This document shows positions 1 through 8,303 of a stretch of 64,000 nucleotides of DNA, one piece after another. The notes under the pieces are model-generated. The model did not search any database. It was not told where the DNA came from and saw nothing but the letters and a program-made list of their open reading frames with translations. The first letter of the stretch is position 1; each line of letters opens with the position of its first letter. This DNA comes from Biformimicrobium ophioploci (GTDB lineage Bacteria > Pseudomonadota > Gammaproteobacteria > Pseudomonadales > Cellvibrionaceae): NCBI RefSeq assembly GCF_030270605.1, contig NZ_BSYJ01000002.1, positions 124,001-188,000 on the forward strand, in the 5' to 3' direction. A program made the position numbers and the translations under genes.

Positions 1-1
1 G

Positions 2-841
2 CTCGGTGAGGATATGTTCGGGCGCTTCCTGCATGATGCACTGCGGGATTACGGCGTGCGCACGGACTACGTGCGCTTTACCGGTGAAGCCAGGACCGGG
101 CTCGCGTTTGTTTCACTGGACGCAGTGGGTGAGCGCAGCTTCGAATTTTACCGGCCGCCGGCAGCGGACCTGCTGTTCCGGAGTGAGCACCTGCCGGATA
201 CAGCCTTCACACGCGAAGGCATCCTGCATATCTGCTCCAACAGCCTCACCGAGCAGGGTATCGCGCAAGTCACAGAACAGCTGGTGCAGCGCGCCCGGGA
301 TAATGGCTGGCTTGTCAGTTTCGATGTGAACCTGCGCCACAATCTCTGGCCTGCGGGTACCGCGGACCGGGCGATAGTGCTGCGCCTGCTGAGGCAGGCG
401 GATCTGGTCAAGATGAGCAGGGAAGAGCTGGATTATCTTGCCGAGGGCGATCCGGAATTTGTGAGCACGTTGTTGCGGCAAGGCGCGGCGCTGGTGCTGG
501 TCACCGATGGTGCGCGGCCGCTGCACTGGTACAGTCACTGCGACCGGGGTGAGTTGCTGCCGCCGCAGGTGGATACGGTGGATACCACTGCAGCAGGCGA
601 TGCATTTGTGGGAGGCCTGATATACCAGCTTGCGCAACAGCGCGTTGGCGCACCGGCAATCCGAGCCTGGCTGGAATCCGATGCGCTCATGAGGGTGCTG
701 CGCTTTGCCTGCGCCTGCGGAGCGCATGCGGCTTCCATGGAGGGTGCCTTTTCCTCCCTGCCCAACCAGCGATCGATCCGTGCGTTTGGATCCGCACTTT
801 CCTGTGAGTTCGACTTTCCCAACGAAGAGAGACTGCCATGA
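2..841 (+). CDS. PfkB-family carbohydrate kinase (fructokinase-like), 5' end cut by window
   Basis: The frame is open to the left edge, and the first visible residues (LGEDMFGRFL) match the early GDDxFG region of PfkB sugar kinases, so the true start lies upstream of the window. Near the C-terminus the PfkB signature DTTAAGDAFVGGL (encoded from about 581) supplies the catalytic Asp and the anion hole. These kinases phosphorylate sugars such as fructose, ribose or KDG with ATP in the cytoplasm. The stop overlaps the start of the next gene (ATGA), an isomerase of the AGE family. That pairing suggests fructose as substrate: mannose to fructose, then fructose-6-P. Family assignment is firm; the substrate is inferred from context. 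Confidence 0.88.
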   Translation, partial: LGEDMFGRFLHDALRDYGVRTDYVRFTGEARTGLAFVSLDAVGERSFEFYRPPAADLLFRSEHLPDTAFTREGILHICSNSLTEQGIAQVTEQLVQRARDNGWLVSFDVNLRHNLWPAGTADRAIVLRLLRQADLVKMSREELDYLAEGDPEFVSTLLRQGAALVLVTDGARPLHWYSHCDRGELLPPQVDTVDTTAAGDAFVGGLIYQLAQQRVGAPAIRAWLESDALMRVLRFACACGAHAASMEGAFSSLPNQRSIRAFGSALSCEFDFPNEERLP

Positions 842-2031
842 CACTGCCAGATTTTCGCAGCCCGGAATTCCTGCGTGACCACTGTGACCGCATCCTGGCG
901 TTTTACCAGCCGAATGTGGTCGATACTGTCAACGGCGGGTTTCACCAGAATTTCCTCGACGATGGTTCGGTATTCGCTCCGGGCAGCAAGCACCTCGTCA
1001 GCTCGACCCGGATGATTTTCAATTACTGCAATGCCTATCGCCAGAGCGGTGAAGGCCGGTATCTGGAGCTGGCGCGGCACGGCCTGGATTTCCTGCGTAC
1101 GGCGCACTGGGATGCTACGCGCCAGGGCTATCACTGGACGCTCAGGGGGCAGGCGCCCGATGACCAGACCAACCACTGCTACGGGCTGGCGTTTGTTGTG
1201 CTTGCGCTGTCGGCCTGTATTGAGTGCGGTATCGAATCTGCGCGCGACGACCTGTACCGCGCATGGACAATGCTCAATGAAAAGTTCTGGCAACCACAGT
1301 GCGGCCTCTATGCCGATGAGGCGACGCCGGATTGGCAGCAGCTGAGCAGCTATCGCGGGCAGAATGCCAATATGCACAGTTGCGAGGCGCTGCTGGCGGC
1401 CTATCGTGCCACCGGTGACGAAGCGTTCCTGCAGCGTGCCTACACGCTCGCGCATACAGTTGCGGTCACACTCGCAGACAAGGCCGACGGGCTGGTGTGG
1501 GAGCACTATACCGAGTCGCTCGACATCGACTGGGACTACAACCGGGACGACCCGAAAAATCTCTATCGGCCCTGGGGATTCCAGCCCGGGCACCAGACGG
1601 AGTGGGCCAAGCTGTTGCTGTTACTGCATCGCGAGCGCCCGGAGGGCTGGATGATCGAACGCGCACGCCAGCTTTTCGAGCGGGCACTGGAAACCTGCTG
1701 GGATTCGGCGCGGGGCGGCATCCTCTACGGCCACGCCCCGGACGGCAGTATCTGCGACGACGACAAGTACTTCTGGGTGCAGGCAGAGAGTTTTGCCGCT
1801 GCAGCCCTGCTGGCCGATGCCACCGGCGAGGAAATCTACTGGCAGTGGTACGACCGCATCTGGGCCTATAGTTGGGAACATTTTGTCGACCACGCACACG
1901 GTGCCTGGTACCGGGTGCTGGATCGCAACAACCGCAAGTATTCGCAGGAAAAAAGCACCGCGGGTGGCAAGTGTGACTACCACACGCTAGGGGCTTGCTG
2001 GGAAGTGCTGGCGCTTGTCAGCGATCAGTGA
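838..2031 (+). CDS. AGE-family sugar epimerase/isomerase (mannose isomerase-like)
   Basis: This 397-residue protein has the usual length and (alpha/alpha)6-barrel features of the N-acylglucosamine 2-epimerase superfamily, including conserved His/Trp-rich stretches (NHCYGLAF near residue 120, PWGFQPGHQTEWAKLL near 245, CDYHTLGACWE near the C-terminus). Members include GlcNAc 2-epimerase, cellobiose/mannobiose 2-epimerase and mannose (YihS-type) isomerase; sequence reading alone does not separate them. The start overlaps the stop of the upstream PfkB kinase by 4 nt, so they are co-transcribed and probably coupled. A mannose-to-fructose isomerase followed by fructokinase is the simplest reading. 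Its 3' end overlaps the convergent desaturase by 7 nt. Confidence 0.85.
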   Translation: MTLPDFRSPEFLRDHCDRILAFYQPNVVDTVNGGFHQNFLDDGSVFAPGSKHLVSSTRMIFNYCNAYRQSGEGRYLELARHGLDFLRTAHWDATRQGYHWTLRGQAPDDQTNHCYGLAFVVLALSACIECGIESARDDLYRAWTMLNEKFWQPQCGLYADEATPDWQQLSSYRGQNANMHSCEALLAAYRATGDEAFLQRAYTLAHTVAVTLADKADGLVWEHYTESLDIDWDYNRDDPKNLYRPWGFQPGHQTEWAKLLLLLHRERPEGWMIERARQLFERALETCWDSARGGILYGHAPDGSICDDDKYFWVQAESFAAAALLADATGEEIYWQWYDRIWAYSWEHFVDHAHGAWYRVLDRNNRKYSQEKSTAGGKCDYHTLGACWEVLALVSDQ

Positions 2032-3020
2032 GCGGGGCTGGCCTGCCCGTTGACCAGTTCGCGGATCACCGCCGCGTAGCCGTCGGGTACGCGCACGTTT
2101 TCAAGGTAGCCACTATCGGCAAGTTTGCGGTGCAGGGCAGCCAGTCGGTAGCAGGGCACGCTCGGTAGCAGGTGGTGCTCCAGATGGAAATTGACAAAGT
2201 TTGGTGCAACCGTAAGTCGCTCCCACCATCGCGGCAAAACCGTACGCGTATGCTTGCGCGGGTCCGCATCCAGCAGGTCCGGCACGGCGCCGTGCTCCGC
2301 GGCGTTGCGCAGGCGTGAGAACACACTGAACAGGGTCAGGAATGCCAGCCACCAGACCCCGTAAAGCCACAGCAGGTCACTCAGCGCGAGCAGCGCCATG
2401 GCGATGCCGTGCAGCACCAGCGGCCGGTACAGGTTGCCCAGAAGGTTGCGGACGAACTGTGCCGCGGAAACCCGGTGGCGGTCTTTCGGCTTGTAGGACA
2501 GGTCGTAGTCCAGTACCCCGCCGTACATCAGTATGACGCCATACAGATTCTTGATGCCGGTGATGCCCAGCAGGTCCCGGGTTATCTTGCGCCGCAGGCT
2601 GGCGCGACTCACCGGGAAGTAACGGTAGTTGGGGTAGTCCGGGTCCCCGTCGGTGCCGGCCTTGCGATGGTGCTCCAGATGATAAGCGCGGTAAGCGTCG
2701 AGGTCGGTGAGGATAGGCGCTGCGCACAGCCAGCGGCCCAGGTTGCGGTTCTGGGCCCGGCTCTCAAAGAACACGCCGTGCGCACACTCGTGCATCAGTA
2801 TCGCGAGGCCGAGCTGGCGCCCGGCAACAAGCACCAGCGCCAGTACAAAGGTCAGCGGGCTCGGTTGCCATGCGAGCAGGGCCATGGGGCCGACTACCAG
2901 AGCCCAGTTGCCCAGCAGGATCGATACTGCGCGTGTGTTGCTGCGTTGCAGTAGCGGCTGCAGGGCTTGTCGCGAGATTGGTCGCTGGCTGTCGCCGTCG
3001 TGCGTGCCCGGGGAAACCAT
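2025..3020 (-). CDS. Membrane fatty acid desaturase family protein
   Basis: The 331-residue product has three histidine boxes typical of membrane di-iron desaturases: HECAHG at residues 77-82, HLEHH at 114-118 and a second HLEHH near residue 280. Several hydrophobic segments (about 33-68, 190-235) would anchor it in the inner membrane. The enzyme would introduce a double bond into, or hydroxylate, a lipid acyl chain using O2 and an electron donor such as ferredoxin or rubredoxin. Similar proteins act on fatty acids, carotenoids or sphingolipids, and the substrate cannot be read here. It converges on and overlaps the AGE gene by 7 nt, and lies 4 nt downstream of the GDPD gene, so GDPD-desaturase is probably one minus-strand transcript. 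Confidence 0.85.
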   Translation of the reverse strand: MVSPGTHDGDSQRPISRQALQPLLQRSNTRAVSILLGNWALVVGPMALLAWQPSPLTFVLALVLVAGRQLGLAILMHECAHGVFFESRAQNRNLGRWLCAAPILTDLDAYRAYHLEHHRKAGTDGDPDYPNYRYFPVSRASLRRKITRDLLGITGIKNLYGVILMYGGVLDYDLSYKPKDRHRVSAAQFVRNLLGNLYRPLVLHGIAMALLALSDLLWLYGVWWLAFLTLFSVFSRLRNAAEHGAVPDLLDADPRKHTRTVLPRWWERLTVAPNFVNFHLEHHLLPSVPCYRLAALHRKLADSGYLENVRVPDGYAAVIRELVNGQASPAH

Positions 3021-3024
3021 GGTC

Positions 3025-3780
3025 TCAGGCTAGTGGCGCCGAGGAGGGCCGCGGCGCTTCGCAGTGCGTCGCGGGCACGTTGGCATTGAAGCGGTTGAGC
3101 TTCTCCGGGTAGTCGGTGAAGACGCCGTCCACCTGCATCTGGCTCATCAACATGAAGTCGTCCCAGTGATTGACGGTATAGACAAAGTTCTTCATACCAC
3201 GCCGGCGCGCATCCTGCACGAACTCGTCGGTAACGAAGCTCAGCTCGGAGTGCATGGAAAAGGCGCCCAGCCCTTCACCGCACTGGGCCAGGTCCAGCGG
3301 AATTCCCGCCACCAGTACACCGCGACGCACTGCTGGCAGGCGCTGCATGCAGTCGAACAGTTGGCGCTGGTCAAAGGAGGAGATCAGGTACTGGTCCGGG
3401 GTGCTGTTGGTTGCGCGGCAGAAATCATCGAGCAGTTCGCACAGGAGTGCGGAAGAGCGCTGGCCCTTGATCTCGATGTTGAGCTCGCACTGGTCGCCCA
3501 CCAGCTCCAGCACTTCGCGCAGGTTCGGGGTAAAGCTGCCGCAGGAGAGCTGCTGCTGGCGCAACTCGGCCGGACTCTGGTCGGTGATCAGGCCCTCGCC
3601 GGGTAGCAGGCGGCCGAGGCGCCGGTCGTGTGTGACCAGAAGCTCGCCGCCGACATTCCAGATGTCGATTTCGATGCCATCCACACCGACCTTGAGCGCC
3701 TGCTCAATGGCGGACAGCGAGTTTTCGCTATACCCCTGTCGACCGCCCCTGTGGGCATAACACAGCAGTTTCTGCGACAT
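3025..3780 (-). CDS. Glycerophosphodiester phosphodiesterase (GDPD)
   Basis: The 251-residue product begins with the GDPD catalytic start AHRGG (His10, Arg11), followed by SEN (Glu19), GVDGIEIDIW with the metal-binding Glu/Asp pair, VTHD with the second catalytic His, and a C-terminal VNHWDD...VDGVFTDYPE segment. These TIM-barrel enzymes cut deacylated phospholipids to glycerol-3-P and an alcohol. No signal peptide is seen, so it is probably cytoplasmic. I chose the ATG at 3780 because the catalytic strand follows directly; an in-frame ATG at 3795 would add five residues. It precedes the lipid desaturase by 4 nt, which suggests a lipid-turnover or remodelling pair. Confidence 0.9.
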   Translation of the reverse strand: MSQKLLCYAHRGGRQGYSENSLSAIEQALKVGVDGIEIDIWNVGGELLVTHDRRLGRLLPGEGLITDQSPAELRQQQLSCGSFTPNLREVLELVGDQCELNIEIKGQRSSALLCELLDDFCRATNSTPDQYLISSFDQRQLFDCMQRLPAVRRGVLVAGIPLDLAQCGEGLGAFSMHSELSFVTDEFVQDARRRGMKNFVYTVNHWDDFMLMSQMQVDGVFTDYPEKLNRFNANVPATHCEAPRPSSAPLA

Positions 3781-3887
3781 GCATCGTGGCTCCAAAACGC
3801 GGGAGTGCTTTACCAGATAAGTCTGGTCCCGTTTTGTTGCAAATTTAAGAAATTTCGTTGCGCGCCCGGCCTAATGGTGACCGGAAG

Positions 3888-4757
3888 TCAGCTTTCGGTC
3901 TCCATCTGCGCCAGGCGCTGCGTCTCGCCGCTCTTGCGATTGTCCTCAAACGCCTTGCCCATGCCGAGCAGGCGCAGGACTCCCTCGTAAGAGGCCGGAA
4001 ACAGGCGGCCGATCCGGCTGATCAGGTGCGCATCCGCGCCGACCAGGATCTGTACCCGGTTCCTGCGCACTCCGTCGAGAATGATCCTGGCGGCGCGATC
4101 GGGGGTGGTGCGGGCCAGCTTTTTGAAGCGGCGCACGCTCTGCTCGCGATCCTCGTCCGGGTGCATGCGCGCGTTGCGCACGATGTTGGTATCGATGCCG
4201 CCCGGGTGTACGCAGGAGACCCCCACGCCGCTGCCGGCCAGTTCGATGCGCAGGCACTCGGTAAAGCCGCGCACGGCAAATTTTGCCGAGTTATAGGCCG
4301 CCTGGGTGGGTACGCCGATCATGCCGAACAGGCTGGAAACATTGATGATGTGGCCAAAGCCCTGCGCCTGCAGGTGCGGCAGGAACGCCTGGGTGCCGTA
4401 GACAACGCCCCAGTAGTTGATCCCCATCAGCCAGCGCATGTCATCGGTATTCATTTCACTCGCCGGCTGATTCAGGGCCACGCCGGCGTTGTTGAAAATC
4501 ATCTGCACCGAACCATGGGCTTCGATGGCGTCGCGGGCATATTGGTGTACAGCCTGCTCGTCGCTGACATCCAGCTGGTGCAGGGAAATTTTTACGCCAC
4601 TGCCTGCGAGGTCGGCGCATACCTGCTCCAGCCCGGCCATGTCGGTATCGGCCAGTGCCAGGTGGCAGCCGGCCTCGGCGAGGTTTTCAGCCAGTGCCCG
4701 GCCAATGCCGGAGGCCGCGCCGGTAATCGCAGCGACCTGATTGCGGAAGGATTTCAT
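3888..4757 (-). CDS. Short-chain dehydrogenase/reductase (SDR)
   Basis: This 289-residue protein is a classical SDR. The nucleotide-binding motif TGAASGIG is at residues 12-19, NNAG at 89-92, the catalytic Ser near 141-142, and YNSAK with Tyr155 and Lys159. It oxidises or reduces an alcohol/carbonyl substrate with NAD(P)H; the substrate is not recognisable. The Asp at the end of the second beta strand (ALADTDM) hints at an NAD preference. The ATG at 4757 is preceded by a good GAGAGGG ribosome-binding site; the frame stays open further upstream, but that part overlaps the neighbouring flavin reductase out of frame and is not credible coding sequence. Confidence 0.9.
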   Translation of the reverse strand: MKSFRNQVAAITGAASGIGRALAENLAEAGCHLALADTDMAGLEQVCADLAGSGVKISLHQLDVSDEQAVHQYARDAIEAHGSVQMIFNNAGVALNQPASEMNTDDMRWLMGINYWGVVYGTQAFLPHLQAQGFGHIINVSSLFGMIGVPTQAAYNSAKFAVRGFTECLRIELAGSGVGVSCVHPGGIDTNIVRNARMHPDEDREQSVRRFKKLARTTPDRAARIILDGVRRNRVQILVGADAHLISRIGRLFPASYEGVLRLLGMGKAFEDNRKSGETQRLAQMETES

Positions 4758-4836
4758 GGACGCGCCCTCTCTAGAGTAGTTCTGGAGGGATTGTGCCTGA
4801 GATGGCGCGGGTTTGTCTTGGCCGGATTGTGGCAGA

Positions 4837-5394
4837 TCAGCGGGCCACAGCGCCGTAGTTGCCGCCGTGGAATACCAGCGGTTCGCCACCGCTGTTGCTG
4901 AGCGCCAGTACGCGGCCCACGAGGATGGTGTGGTCGCCACCGGGGTAGCGGTGCTCGGCGCGGCACTGGAACAGCGCAGCGCTGTCGTCCAGCAGTGGCA
5001 GGCCGGCGAGGCCCGGGCGCCAGTCGCACTGGCCGAACTTGTCCGCGCCGCGGCTGGCAAACAGATCGGACAGGTGTTGCTGCTCACGCTTCAGCACGTG
5101 GATCGCAAAATGCTCGCAGCGGCTGAATACCGGGTAACTCAGGGCATCGTGGGAGATACTCCAGAGCACCAGGGCAGGGTCGAGGGAAACCGCATTGAAG
5201 CTGCTGGCCGTCATACCCACCGGTTGTCCCTGCGGGTCAAGCGCGGTGACCACGGTCACGCCAGTGGGAAACTGGCCCAGCGCGCTGCGCAGCGCGCGCG
5301 GGTCTATCGCCGGGGCGGTTTCGGTGGCATTGGGGGAATTGGGAGAAACAGGCCCCTCAACGGGCTTGATTACGGTCTCAACGGTCATGGGCAT
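4837..5394 (-). CDS. Flavin reductase family protein (FMN-binding, NAD(P)H:flavin oxidoreductase type)
   Basis: The 185-residue product contains the flavin-reductase-like FMN-binding split barrel: ALGQFPTGVTVVTA, then GMTASSFNAVSLDPALVLWSI, and a C-terminal H-x-ILVGRV strand. Such proteins reduce free FMN/FAD for partner monooxygenases or act as small diffusible-flavin reductases. The first 35 residues are a low-complexity leader (VSPNSPNATETAP), so the exact start is uncertain: ATGs at 5394 and 5388 are adjacent, and 5421 is also in frame without a ribosome-binding site. It sits 80 nt upstream of the SDR on the same strand; no partner oxygenase is adjacent. Confidence 0.85.
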   Translation of the reverse strand: MPMTVETVIKPVEGPVSPNSPNATETAPAIDPRALRSALGQFPTGVTVVTALDPQGQPVGMTASSFNAVSLDPALVLWSISHDALSYPVFSRCEHFAIHVLKREQQHLSDLFASRGADKFGQCDWRPGLAGLPLLDDSAALFQCRAEHRYPGGDHTILVGRVLALSNSGGEPLVFHGGNYGAVAR

Positions 5395-5506
5395 CGGTCT
5401 CGGTACTGCGCTTCCTGCCAATCGTGTAAAGCCGCGCCGCCAACTGGCGGAATGCGGGATAAAGGCGGCGTAGCCTACACGAATTGGCGGAAAAATGCCC
5501 GGACTG

Positions 5507-7111
5507 TCAGTCGAACAGGGCCGGGGCTTCCCGGGTCAATGCCTCCCGGGCGGCGACAGCGGCACCCGTGAGGGCGAAGCCCAGCAGTTTGCCGGAGGTG
5601 TCACGAAACTCTGCGTGCACGCCATCATCGCCTGCCTGTACCTGCCACTGGCCGCTGGCGCCACGCGGTGGTGGCAACACCACGGTCGGGCGCAGGGTGG
5701 TCTTGATGGCCACCGGCATGGCGTCGTAATGCACCTCTACCGGATGGCCGCACAGGGTACGAGCCAGCGCGCGTGCACAGGCCACCAGAGGCGCGACGTA
5801 ATAGAGTACGTGCCCGTCGACCTCGGCGCAGTCGCCGAGGGCGAAGATGTCGGGGTCGCTGGTGCGCAGGTGGCGGTCCACGCTGATGCCGCGATTGACG
5901 CGAAGGCCGGCGCTCGCGGCCAGCTCTGTGCGCGGGCGCACACCCACGGCGGACAGGACGATGTCCGCCTCGATCACCGCGCCGGTATCCAGGTGGGCAC
6001 GCACACCACTGTCGGCATGCTCGATGCGCTCGACCACGGTGCCGAGGTGGAACTCCACCCCGGCGGCGCCCAGGGTTTGCTGCAGGTCCTGGCCAGCCTC
6101 GGGGGGCAGCAGGCTGGCAACGGGTGTTGATTGCGGGTCCACGACCTGAACGGCGTGTCCGCTCTGGATCAGGTCGTTGGCAAATTCACTGCCGATCAGG
6201 CCGGCGCCGATCACCAGCACCCGTGCGGCAGGCTTGAGTGCCGCGCGGAACAGGCTGTAGTCGGTGAGGTCGTTGACATGGAATACCCGCGCCGGCGCCT
6301 GCACGTCCATGGGCGGCTTGATGCAGTCCGCGCCCCAGGCCAGTACCAGCTTGCCGTACTGGAGTTGTTCGGTGCCGCTTGCAGTCTCCAGGCTGAGCTT
6401 GCGCCCGCTGCGGTCGATGGCGGTTACCCGGGTGAAGGTGCGAATTTCCATGTGCAGGTCGCTGGCCATGCGGTCCGCGTTGGCGTTGGCGAGCTGCTCC
6501 GGTGTGCGGCCCTGTGCGAGCGCAGTGGACAGCATGGGCTTGGAGTAGAAGCTGCCGTCATCGCCGGTGATCATGGTAATGGGCGTTGCGCTGTCGAGTT
6601 TGCGGATATCCCGGGCGAGGTTGTAACCGGCGAGGCCGCTGCCGACGATCACGATGGGTGCGCCGGCGGCGGGTTTGCTGGCGATGACTGCACCGCTGTC
6701 CAGCGGTACCATCTGGAAGTCCTGCTTGGCGACACCGCATTCCGGGCAGGTCCAGTCGTCGGGAATGTCTTCCCAGCGCGTGCCGGGTGCTATGCCATCG
6801 TCCGGCCAGCCTTCGGCCTCATCGTAGACCCAGCCGCAAACAGTGCATTCCCAGGTGCGGAAAGGTGTCGTTTCTGCCGCTGTGGAGGCTGTCTTTGCTG
6901 CAGCGGGCGCTGCGGGTTTGGTGTCCGTGGCGGCAGAGCGGACCTCGATCATCTCGAAGTCTTCCTTGCCGACGCCACACTCGGGGCAGCTCCAGTCGTC
7001 GGGGATGTCTTCCCAGCGAGTGCCGGGAGGAATGCCGTCGTCCGGCCAGCCCTTGCTCTCGTCGTAGATCCAGCCGCAGACCAGGCACTCCCAAATGCGA
7101 TATTCCGACAT
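5507..7111 (-). CDS. Double rubredoxin - rubredoxin reductase fusion
   Basis: This 534-residue protein joins three electron-transfer modules. Rubredoxin 1 covers residues 6-57 with CxxC pairs at Cys9/12 and Cys42/45. An Ala/Thr-rich linker (58-84) leads to rubredoxin 2 (86-135; Cys89/92 and Cys122/125), and a second linker leads to an FAD/NAD(P)H pyridine-nucleotide-disulfide reductase from about 150 (GSGLAG for [15 protein letters not shown] for NAD(P)[14 protein letters not shown] near the C-terminus). The reductase part is close to the length of stand-alone AlkT-type rubredoxin reductases. It would pass electrons from NAD(P)H through FAD to both iron centres and on to a hydroxylase/desaturase or an oxygen-detoxifying partner. 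The ATG at 7111 has a CCGGAG ribosome-binding site; a GTG six bases upstream is less likely. Confidence 0.93.
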   Translation of the reverse strand: MSEYRIWECLVCGWIYDESKGWPDDGIPPGTRWEDIPDDWSCPECGVGKEDFEMIEVRSAATDTKPAAPAAAKTASTAAETTPFRTWECTVCGWVYDEAEGWPDDGIAPGTRWEDIPDDWTCPECGVAKQDFQMVPLDSGAVIASKPAAGAPIVIVGSGLAGYNLARDIRKLDSATPITMITGDDGSFYSKPMLSTALAQGRTPEQLANANADRMASDLHMEIRTFTRVTAIDRSGRKLSLETASGTEQLQYGKLVLAWGADCIKPPMDVQAPARVFHVNDLTDYSLFRAALKPAARVLVIGAGLIGSEFANDLIQSGHAVQVVDPQSTPVASLLPPEAGQDLQQTLGAAGVEFHLGTVVERIEHADSGVRAHLDTGAVIEADIVLSAVGVRPRTELAASAGLRVNRGISVDRHLRTSDPDIFALGDCAEVDGHVLYYVAPLVACARALARTLCGHPVEVHYDAMPVAIKTTLRPTVVLPPPRGASGQWQVQAGDDGVHAEFRDTSGKLLGFALTGAAVAAREALTREAPALFD

Positions 7112-7175
7112 AACCACTCCGGCAGCGTTTCACGCTGCAATTATCCGTCTAGTTTCGTTAATCGTTTTGATTGCG

Positions 7176-7197
7176 CGGGGGCATGGGATTGCCCCCG
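7176..7197. repeat. GC-rich hairpin between carbonic anhydrase and rubredoxin genes
   Basis: An 8-bp perfect inverted repeat (CGGGGGCA / TGCCCCCG) with a 6-nt loop lies in the 154-nt gap downstream of the carbonic anhydrase gene. No T-tract follows on either strand, so an intrinsic terminator is not supported; it may be a transcript-stabilising or Rho-associated stem. Confidence 0.4.
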
Positions 7198-7265
7198 AAC
7201 CTGACGGCATATTACGTGGCTGGTCACGCCGCGGCCAGTCCCGGCCACGGCTTTCCGGGTATTTT

Positions 7266-7919
7266 CTACTGGTATTTTTCTGCCACGCCCTTGAGCGCAG
7301 TCTCGTAGCAGGGGGCGACCTTGTCCGGGCCGGTGATGGATGGCGCCAGCTGGCGCAGGCGGCCGTCTTCGAGGCCGTAGATCCAGCTGTTGACGCTGAG
7401 CGGCTGGCCGCGCTCCCACGCCTCCTCGACAATATTGGTCTGGCACACATTCACGACCTGTTCGAGCACGTTGAGTTCGCACATCAGGTCGACATGTTTT
7501 TCCTGCGCGAAATTCGCCAGCAGCGGCTGGTGCTTGTCGCGAATATCACGGATGTGGCGCAGCCAGTTGTCGATCAGGCCGAAGCGCGCGTTTTCATAGG
7601 CGGCCTTCACGCCGCCGCAGCCGTAGTGGCCGCAGACAATGATGTGCTTGACCTTGAGGACCTCGACTGCATACTGCAGTACCGACAGGCAGTTCAGGTC
7701 CGTGTGTACCACCAGGTTGGCAACGTTGCGGTGCACGAACAGCTCACCGGGCAACAGTCCGACAATATCATTGGCCGGTACGCGGCTGTCGGCGCAGCCG
7801 ATCCAGAGGTACTCCGGAGATTGCTGCTTGGACAGTTTGCGGAAGAAATCCGGTTTTTCGCGGATAGTGGATTCAGACCATTCGCGATTGTTGTCAAACA
7901 GATCATTGAGAAGGGGCAC
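7266..7919 (-). CDS. can: Beta-class carbonic anhydrase
   Basis: The 217-residue protein has the expected zinc site Cys42, His98, Cys101, with Asp44 and Arg46 forming the catalytic dyad (CADSR at 42-46; CGHYGCGG at 96-103). It interconverts CO2 and bicarbonate in the cytoplasm and supplies bicarbonate for carboxylations. Length and motifs match the E. coli Can type. The gene stands alone on the minus strand. A GCGGTAA-A-TTACCGC palindrome (7999-8013) lies about 80 nt upstream of its start and may be an operator. Confidence 0.95.
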   Translation of the reverse strand: MPLLNDLFDNNREWSESTIREKPDFFRKLSKQQSPEYLWIGCADSRVPANDIVGLLPGELFVHRNVANLVVHTDLNCLSVLQYAVEVLKVKHIIVCGHYGCGGVKAAYENARFGLIDNWLRHIRDIRDKHQPLLANFAQEKHVDLMCELNVLEQVVNVCQTNIVEEAWERGQPLSVNSWIYGLEDGRLRQLAPSITGPDKVAPCYETALKGVAEKYQ

Positions 7920-7998
7920 GAGTCTCTCCCTTGATTCCTGGGCGCTGGTTTCTGGCCGCTGATTTCTGAGTTGGCGCAGGATAGCCGGTTTCCGGAAA

Positions 7999-8013
7999 GC
8001 GGTAAATTACCGC
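7999..8013. promoter_or_regulatory. Palindrome upstream of carbonic anhydrase (possible operator)
   Basis: A perfect 7-1-7 inverted repeat, GCGGTAA-A-TTACCGC, followed 6 nt later by a partial half-copy (GGTAATACCGC), lies in the intergenic region between can and the small Arg-rich gene. The regulator is unknown, and the location alone suggests regulation of can. Confidence 0.35.
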
Positions 8014-8126
8014 AAAGAGGTAATACCGCGGTCTGCAGGCCCGGCACCGGCTTGCGAATTTGCCGGCATTGGGCAATACAAAGTTCCGCAAAAAGCGTAG
8101 CGGGGAATTGGGGAGCATGAGGGAAT

Positions 8127-8270
8127 ATGAGTAGGTTTCGTTCGACGCGATCGCGCGCGAAGGCCGTGCAGCGCACCAAGTCAGCCAGCCGCCTGCGGCG
8201 TGAAAAACTGCAGTGGGCCAGGCGCCAGCGCTTGCGCGTGCTGAAATACCGGCGCCAGTTTTCCGCCTGA
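8127..8270 (+). CDS. Small Arg-rich basic protein, 47 residues, unknown function
   Basis: An ATG at 8127 is preceded by a strong GAGGGA ribosome-binding site. It opens a 47-codon frame (MSRFRSTRSRAK... to ...YRRQFSA) that ends at TGA 8270, 33 nt before the next gene on the same strand. By count about 14 Arg and 5 Lys make up 40% of the residues, and acidic residues are almost absent (one Glu). Such composition suits a nucleic-acid- or ribosome-binding peptide. No family is recognised. The clean ribosome-binding site and snug position upstream of the GNAT gene argue for a real gene, possibly an operon leader. Confidence 0.6.
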   Translation: MSRFRSTRSRAKAVQRTKSASRLRREKLQWARRQRLRVLKYRRQFSA

Positions 8271-8303
8271 TTCCGGGCGGGTGTAGTACACAGGGGTGGA
8301 AAG

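Noticed and set aside
3858-4901. A 347-codon plus-strand frame over the SDR gene
   Set aside because: Antisense to motif-complete SDR; no credible ribosome-binding site or family.
4758-5087. Extended N-terminus of the SDR
   Set aside because: It overlaps the flavin reductase out of frame and is Ala/Ser-rich without similarity to SDRs; ATG 4757 has a strong ribosome-binding site.
7176-7197. Intrinsic terminator for the carbonic anhydrase gene
   Set aside because: Good stem but no T-tract on either strand, so it is reported only as a hairpin.
6131-7204. A 357-codon plus-strand frame over the rubredoxin fusion
   Set aside because: Antisense shadow; the Cys pattern it shows is only the mirror of the CxxC codons.
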